Translations under genes and position numbers: made by a program
Notes under the pieces: generated by a model
Database searches by the model: none
Told to the model about the DNA's origin: nothing
Seen by the model: the letters and a program-made list of their open reading frames with translations, nothing else
Shown here: positions 1-5,010 of the stretch, one piece after another
Layout: the number at the start of each line of letters is the position of its first letter
Position numbering within the stretch: the first letter of the stretch is position 1
NCBI GenBank assembly: GCA_947624535.1
Contig: CANQKU010000067.1
Location: 1 to 5,750, forward strand
Length of the DNA: 5,750 nt
Origin: an uncultured Bacilli bacterium
GTDB lineage: Bacteria; Bacillota_I; Bacilli_A; RF39; UBA660
Direction: 5' to 3'

Positions 1-59
1 CATTTATAGAGTGTGAAATAATTGGAAATTAATACATAAAATATATTGGTAATTTATAC

Positions 60-1241
60 CTATAATAAATCTTTAAATTCATTAGAACTATCTTCTATTT
101 TAATTGTTTTTATATTATCAATTGCTTCTTCTATCATACTATTGTAATCGAACCTTTCTTCCATTTTTAAACATTCATCTAATTTTGGATTAATTACTGG
201 ATGTTTTGGTACAAATACAGTACAACAATCTTCATATGGTAAAATACTAATATCATAAGTATCAATTTTTTTAGCAATATCAATAATTTCTAATTTATCT
301 AGACATGCGACTGGTCTAATAACAGGCATATTAGTAACTTGATTAATAACTGACATACTAGTAAGTGTCTGTGATGCTACTTGTCCAATTGACTCTCCAT
401 TAATAATAACTAATCCTGAAGTTTTATTAGCTAACTTTTCCATAATTCTATACATCATTCTACGCATAATGGTAATAGTATAATTAGGAGAGACTTTCTT
501 ATAAATTTCTTCTTGAATTTTAGTAAAGTTAACTATATGTAAATTTATTTTATTTGTATAACTTGCTAATTTTTTAGTAAGTTCAATAACTTTATTACGA
601 GCATCTAAACTAGTATGTGGTATTGCTTCAAAATAGACTGCATCAATTTTAATACCACGTTTCATAGCTAAATATCCTGCAACTGGGGAGTCAATTCCAC
701 CACTAAGCATCAACATTCCCTTAGCTTGTGTTCCTATTGGATAGCCACCGCATCCTTTATGACCATTTGTATAAATATAAGAATGATTTTCTCTAATCTC
801 AACTTTTACAAAAATATCTGGATTATGCACATTAACTTTTATATCATTTATATTATTTAAAATATAACTACCTAATAAGGGATTAATCTCTTGACTAGTT
901 AAAGAAAACTTCTTATCACTACGCTTAGTCTCAATTTTAAAAGTTTTAAATTTTTTATGTTTTAAAATATCTAATACTTGATTTTTAATATCTTCAATAT
1001 TAGTATTAACAACATAAGCAATATTATACATATGAATTCCAAATATATGATCCATAACAAACTTAATATTTTCTAATTCACTATCTTCAAACTCAATATA
1101 CATTCTAGAAATATCTTTAGTAATTTTAACCTGATAATTTTTTAATTTTTCTTTAATATTTTGATATAAAGTATTAACAAAAAAATTACGATTACCTTTT
1201 TTAGTAGTTAATTCTCCATATTTAATTAAAATAACTCTCAC
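60..1241 (-). CDS. thiI: tRNA 4-thiouridine synthetase ThiI (tRNA sulfurtransferase), form without rhodanese domain
   Basis: ThiI adenylates U8 of tRNA and replaces its oxygen with sulfur to give 4-thiouridine; in many bacteria it also feeds sulfur to thiamin thiazole synthesis. It is cytoplasmic. Visible parts: an N-terminal ferredoxin-like region and THUMP domain (about residues 1-165), the PP-loop SGGIDSP at 180-186 for ATP, FEAIPHTS at 204-211, NGESIGQVASQT at 281-292, and PYEDCC at 335-340, whose cysteine pair lies where the family keeps a catalytic Cys (E. coli Cys344). At 393 residues it matches the short Bacillus-type enzyme that lacks the C-terminal rhodanese domain of E. coli ThiI, so an IscS/NifZ-type cysteine desulfurase should donate sulfur. 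That gene is often adjacent in Bacilli but is not seen here. The start is GTG (1239-1241) behind a strong GAGGTGA at 1249-1255. The stop is TAG. Identity is very secure. Confidence 0.96.
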   Translation of the reverse strand: MRVILIKYGELTTKKGNRNFFVNTLYQNIKEKLKNYQVKITKDISRMYIEFEDSELENIKFVMDHIFGIHMYNIAYVVNTNIEDIKNQVLDILKHKKFKTFKIETKRSDKKFSLTSQEINPLLGSYILNNINDIKVNVHNPDIFVKVEIRENHSYIYTNGHKGCGGYPIGTQAKGMLMLSGGIDSPVAGYLAMKRGIKIDAVYFEAIPHTSLDARNKVIELTKKLASYTNKINLHIVNFTKIQEEIYKKVSPNYTITIMRRMMYRIMEKLANKTSGLVIINGESIGQVASQTLTSMSVINQVTNMPVIRPVACLDKLEIIDIAKKIDTYDISILPYEDCCTVFVPKHPVINPKLDECLKMEERFDYNSMIEEAIDNIKTIKIEDSSNEFKDLL

Positions 1242-1248
1242 TTCTAAA

Positions 1249-1255
1249 TCACCTC
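1249..1255 (-). promoter_or_regulatory. Shine-Dalgarno of thiI
   Basis: On the minus strand GAGGTGA lies 7 nt upstream of the GTG at 1239-1241 and supports this non-ATG start. No in-frame ATG competes nearby, and translation from GTG gives the expected MRVILIKYGE N-terminus of ThiI. Confidence 0.8.
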
Positions 1256-1265
1256 AAACGTCTAT

Positions 1266-1274
1266 ATTTTAACA
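1266..1274 (-). promoter_or_regulatory. Putative extended -10 promoter of thiI
   Basis: The minus strand reads TGTTAAAAT, an extended -10 (TGn plus a TATAAT-like hexamer), about 10 nt upstream of the thiI Shine-Dalgarno. There is no good -35 hexamer; that region is the T-rich tail of the preceding terminator. Its position between a terminator and a strong ribosome binding site supports separate transcription of thiI. The same nonamer occurs upstream of ezrA. No transcript data support it. Confidence 0.45.
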
Positions 1275-1282
1275 CAACTAAG

Positions 1283-1313
1283 AAAAAAAAGAAATTTTAC
1301 CCTAAATTTCTTT
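1283..1313 (-). terminator. Intrinsic terminator of the ezrA/prepilin-like unit
   Basis: On the minus strand AAAGAAATTT (1313-1304) pairs perfectly with AAATTTCTTT (1297-1288) around a 6-nt loop, followed by an uninterrupted T run down to 1283. The stem is 10 bp but has only one G-C pair, typical of very AT-rich genomes. The upstream arm covers the end of the prepilin-like gene, and the TAG stop sits at the loop edge (1302-1304). Confidence 0.7.
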
Positions 1314-1913
1314 AATTTTTTCTTTAGTTCTATAAAAAACTTGTGTAATTACTTGATTTTTTTCTGGAATAGTATTCACATTATTATAAGTAGTATTATT
1401 TTTTCTATTAAATAAATATAAAAACATATAGTCATAATAATAAGTATTAAATACTAATTTATTATCTTGAATATAATTATAACCTACTTTTACTTCACTA
1501 TTTTCACTCTTTTTATCTTGCCATTTACTTACTTTATAAACAATTGATTTATTATCTTCATTTTCATTAGTAATTAAATAATCTCCACATTTTAATATTC
1601 CTATTTTACGATTATTTTTAACTTCTACTCTTGACTCATAGATATCACAATATTGTTTATGATTAAATGGATTTTTAATATTTTCTACAGCTCCTTGATC
1701 AACTAACTCTTTCAAAGATACTATCTCATCATTAGATTTTAAATTATAAATATTGTTATTATTAATCATTAAGATGAAGTCACTTTTTAAAGCCCTAAAG
1801 TTCTCTGTTTTAATACATTTTAGTAAGAATACAGAAAGTATAGAAGTTAATAGTAAAATTACTACTAATACAATTAATATTTCACTATGGGCTTTTCCTT
1901 TATTATTTATCAT
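1302..1913 (-). CDS. Prepilin-like single-pass membrane protein of unknown function
   Basis: I do not recognise a named gene. From the chosen ATG (1911-1913) the protein has 203 residues and opens MINNKG-KAHSE, followed by a hydrophobic stretch at about 12-32. This fits a class III (type IV prepilin-like) leader: a short basic leader, Gly6 as cleavage point and Glu at mature +5, although mature +1 is Lys rather than Phe or Met. The rest would lie outside the membrane. Residues 66-115 (VSLKELVDQG, NPFNHKQYC, LKCGDYL) resemble the body of pilin-like proteins of gut Firmicutes, with Cys89 and Cys109 as a possible disulfide. The C-terminal part is Tyr/Asn-rich. It overlaps the end of ezrA by 11 nt, so it is co-transcribed and perhaps translationally coupled. 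An upstream ATG (1944-1946) lacks a ribosome binding site and would bury the leader motif. It could instead be a plain signal-anchored protein. Confidence 0.75.
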   Translation of the reverse strand: MINNKGKAHSEILIVLVVILLLTSILSVFLLKCIKTENFRALKSDFILMINNNNIYNLKSNDEIVSLKELVDQGAVENIKNPFNHKQYCDIYESRVEVKNNRKIGILKCGDYLITNENEDNKSIVYKVSKWQDKKSENSEVKVGYNYIQDNKLVFNTYYYDYMFLYLFNRKNNTTYNNVNTIPEKNQVITQVFYRTKEKIKEI

Positions 1914-3615
1914 ATAATGCCAACATCCTCCTATACATATTTTCATCTACTAATAAACATGCTTTTAAAACAGTATCTAAAGACTTTTTATATTCACCCT
2001 TATAAAAATAATCTTGAGCTTCATTTAATCCATCGTTTACTTCATCATAATATGGACGATAACGATTTCCATAGATTATGGATTTTTCTGCTAACATAGC
2101 TGTTTTAATCATTTCATTAGTTGTATTATATAATTTTAAAACTAAGTCACGAGCTGTATCAACTCTAGTATTTAAAGTTTTAATAACAATAGGTTTTCTT
2201 TCTAATTCTTTTATTACTTCTTTAATAGCTTCATTAGCTTCTTTTAACTGTATAAAATAATTATCTGTAATTACTGGTAATTTATAACTACGCATTTTAT
2301 CTTTAGCTTGTCTTAAGAAGTTTTCTATCTCTTCTAACTGTTCACGAGCTCTTTCTTCATCATCATGCATATTACCTAAAGATTTTAAAGCAATATCTAA
2401 ATCTTCTTCCATTAATTTCAAACGATATGTTAAATCTTCAAGTTCTTTATGTAACATAGAATATGGAGAAGAGGAAAGTCCAACTCTACCTAAAATATTT
2501 TTATAATCATCATTTATTACAATTAAAGTTTTTCTAACTTCATGAATAATTTCTATATCTTTCTCATTCAAGTCATACATACTTTTAATATCATCTAGCT
2601 GATTATATATTTCTTCTACTATTTTATTAGTTTTTTCTAACTTTTTATTAAAATCTTTTTGCATTTCTTCATAAACTTTTCTACTAAGTCTTTCTTTTTC
2701 AAAATCTACAAATAAAGAGTCAAAATATTCTAAAATAGTCTTTAAATCAAACATACAATCTTCTAGATTTAGAAGTTTTACTTTATCAAAAATTTGATTA
2801 ATATTTTTTTGAGATTCTTTAATATTATAATCTAAGTTTAAATATTCTAAGGGATAATTTTCTTTTTCCATTTGTTCTGCGATAGATTTAATCTCTTTCA
2901 TTCTCTTTGGTAAAAGTTGTTTTATCATTAGTAATAGGTCAGGGGTTTCTTCAATAACAATAGCCATATGATCAATCATCGCATCCAGCGCTTTAACAAT
3001 ATGAACTACTTCACTATAGTCATTTTTTTCCATGACTTTTTCAAAATCTAAAAAGTTTTTCTCTATATTTTCAAGTTGTAATTCAATTTCATCTTGCATC
3101 TCTTCATATAAATTTTTATGATTTTGATACTCTTTATTCATCGTACGATACTTAGCTTTTAATTTTATAACAATACTACGATATTTTTCTTCACTTAAGG
3201 TAACTTCTTTAATTTCTTCTAATAAATGATCCGCTGTAGTTTGAGCTTTACAAATTTCAATTTGAGCTTTAGCGATTTTGTAAGTACAATTTTTAAAGTC
3301 ACGTTTTTCAATATAGTTATCTAAGTCAATTAAAATATCATCAATTAAAGCTATTTTATCTTCTTTAATAGAGGTAAATCTATCTTGCCATTTATTATAT
3401 TTTTCTTCCATTAATTCATTTTTTAAAAGAGGTTCTATCTTAGAAAGTTCTAATAAGACTGGTGTACCTGTAATTAAATTTTTACGATATTCTAAGTCAT
3501 TAGCGAAATCTATAAATTTCTTTTTTTCTTTTTTTCTAATAATAATTAGACAAAGTACAAGTATAATAATACAAATTAAAACAATTGTAGAAATAACTAA
3601 GAATTGTCCGTTCAT
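1903..3615 (-). CDS. ezrA: Septation ring formation regulator EzrA
   Basis: EzrA is a membrane-anchored negative regulator of FtsZ ring assembly in Firmicutes. It prevents extra polar Z-rings and takes part in divisome work at midcell. From the ATG at 3613-3615 it has 570 residues, close to B. subtilis EzrA (562). Residues 5-26 form one N-terminal transmembrane helix (LVISTIVLICIIILVLCLII) followed by basic RKKEKKK, which gives N-out/C-in topology. Nearly all the rest is charged, Glu/Lys/Leu-rich helical coiled coil, as in the spectrin-like EzrA repeats. The C-terminal conserved patch is visible as IYGNRYR (514-520), though the Gln usual in the 'QNR' patch appears to be Ile. A GTG three codons upstream (3622-3624) lies inside the Shine-Dalgarno, so ATG is preferred. 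The stop is TAA. The last codons overlap the start of the prepilin-like gene. Confidence 0.94.
   Translation of the reverse strand: MNGQFLVISTIVLICIIILVLCLIIIRKKEKKKFIDFANDLEYRKNLITGTPVLLELSKIEPLLKNELMEEKYNKWQDRFTSIKEDKIALIDDILIDLDNYIEKRDFKNCTYKIAKAQIEICKAQTTADHLLEEIKEVTLSEEKYRSIVIKLKAKYRTMNKEYQNHKNLYEEMQDEIELQLENIEKNFLDFEKVMEKNDYSEVVHIVKALDAMIDHMAIVIEETPDLLLMIKQLLPKRMKEIKSIAEQMEKENYPLEYLNLDYNIKESQKNINQIFDKVKLLNLEDCMFDLKTILEYFDSLFVDFEKERLSRKVYEEMQKDFNKKLEKTNKIVEEIYNQLDDIKSMYDLNEKDIEIIHEVRKTLIVINDDYKNILGRVGLSSSPYSMLHKELEDLTYRLKLMEEDLDIALKSLGNMHDDEERAREQLEEIENFLRQAKDKMRSYKLPVITDNYFIQLKEANEAIKEVIKELERKPIVIKTLNTRVDTARDLVLKLYNTTNEMIKTAMLAEKSIIYGNRYRPYYDEVNDGLNEAQDYFYKGEYKKSLDTVLKACLLVDENMYRRMLALYDK
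1927..1932 (-). promoter_or_regulatory. Shine-Dalgarno of the prepilin-like gene, inside ezrA
   Basis: A perfect AGGAGG on the minus strand encodes two successive Arg codons near the end of ezrA. It lies 13 nt upstream of the ATG at 1911-1913, longer than usual. No other start codon in that frame falls between them. Together with the ATGATAAATAA overlap of the start with the ezrA stop, it indicates coupled translation. Confidence 0.6.
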
Positions 3616-3621
3616 TATACA

Positions 3622-3627
3622 CACCTC
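3622..3627 (-). promoter_or_regulatory. Shine-Dalgarno of ezrA, decides the start
   Basis: GAGGTG on the minus strand is followed by 6 nt and then ATG (3613-3615). The alternative GTG start at 3622-3624 overlaps the Shine-Dalgarno itself, so it cannot be used with it. This fixes the 570-residue form. Confidence 0.8.
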
Positions 3628-3640
3628 ATATCTTATAGTT

Positions 3641-3649
3641 ATTTTAACA
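3641..3649 (-). promoter_or_regulatory. Putative extended -10 promoter of ezrA
   Basis: The minus strand reads TGTTAAAAT about 13 nt before the ezrA Shine-Dalgarno. It is an extended -10 without a recognisable -35 at 16-18 nt. It is identical to the nonamer in front of thiI. The inferred transcript start is near 3634, which would leave a very short leader. Confidence 0.45.
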
Positions 3650-3740
3650 TAAATAGAGTATATTTTTCTACAAAATTCATGAAATTGTTAAAAATTACTA
3701 TAAAACTAGGTTGATTTTTAGCTATTATGTACAATTTTTC

Positions 3741-3769
3741 TTGACTATTTCATATATTTTTAATATAAT
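3741..3769 (+). promoter_or_regulatory. Strong sigma-A type promoter of rpsD
   Basis: The -35 box TTGACT (3741-3746) and a perfect -10 box TATAAT (3764-3769) are separated by exactly 17 nt. The sequence upstream is A/T-rich and could serve as an UP element. The predicted transcript start is near 3776-3777, leaving a leader of about 150 nt before rpsD. This is the best promoter in the window, as expected for a ribosomal protein gene. Confidence 0.85.
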
Positions 3770-3776
3770 TAATACT

Positions 3777-3924
3777 GCATATTGACTTAGGTGGCAAGTT
3801 TAGAGTTCTTTAATGTGTTTTTCATATAACTTAGTAGCCGTTGCCATTAGGTGAAGAAAAACTCCCTAAAGTTCGACTAAATTACGTTAAGAATTTATGT
3901 AATATTTATAGAAAGGAGAAAAAA
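3777..3924 (+). promoter_or_regulatory. rpsD leader RNA, probable S4 autoregulatory site
   Basis: This is the untranslated leader between the rpsD promoter and ATG. Visible structure: GGTGGCAA (3790-3797) pairs with TTGCCATT (3841-3848), including two G-T pairs. TTAGG (3847-3851) pairs with CCTAA (3865-3869). ATTAC (3881-3885) pairs with GTAAT (3899-3903). TTAGGTG occurs twice (3787-3793 and 3847-3853), so CCTAA has two possible partners. CTCC (3862-3865) can pair with GGAG of the Shine-Dalgarno (3915-3918). In B. subtilis, rpsD is known to be repressed by its own product, S4, through its leader; that this leader does the same is inference from position and structure. With the ezrA promoter it accounts for the 309-base gap between ezrA and rpsD. 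No other gene is seen in that gap. Confidence 0.6.
3913..3918 (+). promoter_or_regulatory. Shine-Dalgarno of rpsD, decides the start
   Basis: AAGGAG followed by 6 nt and ATG at 3925-3927. The frame stays open upstream to a TTG at 3841, but that codon lies in the structured leader and has no ribosome binding site. Translation from this ATG gives the normal 200-residue S4. Confidence 0.85.
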
Positions 3925-4527
3925 ATGTCAAGATATACAGGATCAGAATATAAAAGAGCCCGTCGTGTTGGATTTTCTATATCAGAAACAGGAAAAGAGT
4001 TAGCTCGTAGACCATATGGACCAGGACAACATGGAAATTCTCGTAGAGGAAAAGTATCTGACTATGGACTTCAATTAAAAGAAAAACAAAAGTTAAGATT
4101 TATGTATGGTCTTTCTGAAAAACAATTTAGAAAAACATTCGATGAAGCTGCTAAAATAAAAGGTATTCATGGTACAAACTTCTTACGTTTATTAGAATCT
4201 AGACTTGATAATTTAGTATATCGTATTGGATTTGCTTCAACTAGACGTGGTGCTAGACAATTAGTAAATCATGGACATGTTACTGTAAATGGAAAGAAAG
4301 TAGATATTCCATCATACCGTGTAAAAGTTGGGGATGTTATTTCTTTAAAGGATAAAGACAAAGAATTAAAAGTAGTTACTGAGTCTTTAGCTAAAGTAAC
4401 AAAGAGAGTTGAATTTATCTCTTACGATGATAAAAAATTAGAAGGTACTTATGTAAGATTACCAGAGCGTAATGAACTTAATGCTGATATCAATGAAGCA
4501 TTAATTGTTGAATTTTATAATAAGTAA
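3925..4527 (+). CDS. rpsD: 30S ribosomal protein S4
   Basis: S4 is a primary 16S rRNA-binding protein that nucleates 30S assembly and contributes to decoding accuracy and mRNA entry. The protein is 200 residues, the usual length in Bacilli. It opens MSRYTGSEYKRARR and carries GKELARRPYGPGQHG at 23-37, YGLQLKEKQKLR at 47-58, an S4 RNA-binding domain at about 91-153 (SRLDNLVYRIG, RQLVNHGHVTVNG, KVDIPSYRVK) and the family-typical C-terminus ending EALIVEFYNK. It has no cysteine, so it is the zinc-free form. It is probably transcribed alone from the promoter at 3741-3769, behind a leader likely bound by S4 itself, and ends at a terminator immediately after the TAA. It runs opposite to the other housekeeping genes of the window. 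Identity is essentially certain. Confidence 0.98.
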   Translation: MSRYTGSEYKRARRVGFSISETGKELARRPYGPGQHGNSRRGKVSDYGLQLKEKQKLRFMYGLSEKQFRKTFDEAAKIKGIHGTNFLRLLESRLDNLVYRIGFASTRRGARQLVNHGHVTVNGKKVDIPSYRVKVGDVISLKDKDKELKVVTESLAKVTKRVEFISYDDKKLEGTYVRLPERNELNADINEALIVEFYNK

Positions 4528-4550
4528 AAGGATGAGTAATCATCTTTTTT
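4526..4550 (+). terminator. Intrinsic terminator of rpsD
   Basis: AAAAGGATGA (4526-4535) pairs with TCATCTTTTT (4540-4549) around the loop GTAA, a GNRA-type tetraloop. The stem is 10 bp with one G-T pair and ends in a run of six T. It begins inside the TAA stop codon of rpsD. Confidence 0.75.
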
Positions 4551-4565
4551 ACTCTATAAAATACG

Positions 4566-4574
4566 AAAGGGGGG
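4566..4574 (+). promoter_or_regulatory. Shine-Dalgarno of the 136-residue unknown gene
   Basis: AAAGGGGGG ends 8 nt upstream of the ATG at 4583-4585. A run of six G stands out in such AT-rich DNA. It fixes the start downstream of the rpsD terminator and excludes the longer open frame from 4505, which would begin inside rpsD and cross the terminator. Confidence 0.75.
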
Positions 4575-4582
4575 AAAAATTT

Positions 4583-4993
4583 ATGGAAAGAAATGACTCT
4601 AAAGTCATTCTTATGCCAATTACTACAAGTGAGGTTGAAACATTACCAAAAGAAAACATTTATGTTTTATATGTTACACCATATGATGATAGACATATTG
4701 AAATTGGTATGTTAGATAATTATGCTTTATTAGAAGATCCAAATTATGCTAATTTACAAAAATTAGATTTTGCAATGAGTAAAGCATATTTTTATGAAGG
4801 TGGAATTAAAATGTGGGAAAATGCTACAGATCTTAATCGTCCTATTTACAAAATTCAACCTACTAAAAATAGAAAAGTAGATACATACCAAATTAATAGT
4901 AGTAAGTACGAAAACTATATTTCATTAAATGATATGGTCCATCAATATGATACTTATATGAATACGATGGAAAAAACATATGTAAAAAAATAG
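4583..4993 (+). CDS. Conserved-looking hypothetical protein, Tyr-rich, 136 residues
   Basis: I do not recognise this protein. It has 136 residues, no cysteine, no signal peptide and no transmembrane segment, so it is probably cytoplasmic and soluble. The first 50 residues look strand-rich (SKVILMPI, NIYVLYVTP, HIEIGML), followed by a probable helix at about 54-68 and the segment FYEGGIKMWENATD at 70-83. Fourteen of the 136 residues are Tyr, spread along the chain. The clear Shine-Dalgarno, codon use like its neighbours and tight terminators on both sides argue for a real gene. It lies between rpsD and tyrS, which are direct neighbours in B. subtilis. A separate promoter is not evident: TATAAA at 4555-4560 has no -35, so it may rely on read-through of the rpsD terminator. 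The TAG stop lies inside the shared terminator. No function is proposed. Confidence 0.8.
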   Translation: MERNDSKVILMPITTSEVETLPKENIYVLYVTPYDDRHIEIGMLDNYALLEDPNYANLQKLDFAMSKAYFYEGGIKMWENATDLNRPIYKIQPTKNRKVDTYQINSSKYENYISLNDMVHQYDTYMNTMEKTYVKK

Positions 4994-5010
4994 CCAAAAG
5001 CTATTTTTTA
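4984..5010. terminator. Bidirectional terminator between the unknown gene and tyrS
   Basis: AAAAAATAGC and GCTATTTTTT form a perfect 10-bp stem (4985-4994 with 5000-5009) around the loop CAAAA. T runs lie on the 3' side for both strands, so it can end both converging transcripts. It contains the stop codons of both genes: TAG at 4991-4993 on plus and TAA at 5010-5008 on minus. Confidence 0.85.

Noticed and set aside
48..60. Hairpin GGTA/TACC directly after the thiI stop as a terminator
   Set aside because: Only 4 bp of stem and no T run on the minus strand; thiI may continue into a downstream gene.
1914..1946. Longer start for the prepilin-like gene at ATG 1944-1946
   Set aside because: No ribosome binding site upstream, and the extra 11 residues would spoil the short basic leader before Gly.
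1887..2260. Two plus-strand open frames opposite ezrA
   Set aside because: They lie antisense to the secure ezrA frame, have no ribosome binding site, and read as reverse complement of coiled-coil coding sequence.
3698..3720. Imperfect inverted repeat CTATAAAA/ATTTTTAG around CTAGG as an operator
   Set aside because: Imperfect and A/T-only arms are expected by chance in such AT-rich DNA, and it overlaps no -35/-10 element.
3787..3800. Resemblance of TTAGGTGGCAAG to a T-box motif
   Set aside because: The conserved T-box bulge (UGGNACCGCG) is absent and the downstream gene is rpsD, not an amino-acid gene.
3841..3924. Upstream extension of rpsD from TTG
   Set aside because: No Shine-Dalgarno, a non-family N-terminus, and the segment belongs to the structured leader. 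The ATG at 3925 with AAGGAG gives the normal 200-residue S4.
4505..4582. Upstream extension of the unknown gene
   Set aside because: It would start from a TTG inside rpsD and translate through the rpsD terminator, whereas ATG 4583 has its own strong Shine-Dalgarno.
60..5010. Absence of TGA among the six stop codons as a sign of TGA recoding to Trp
   Set aside because: All Trp codons examined are TGG and no frame contains an internal TGA. Six stops are too few, and TAA/TAG preference is expected at low GC.
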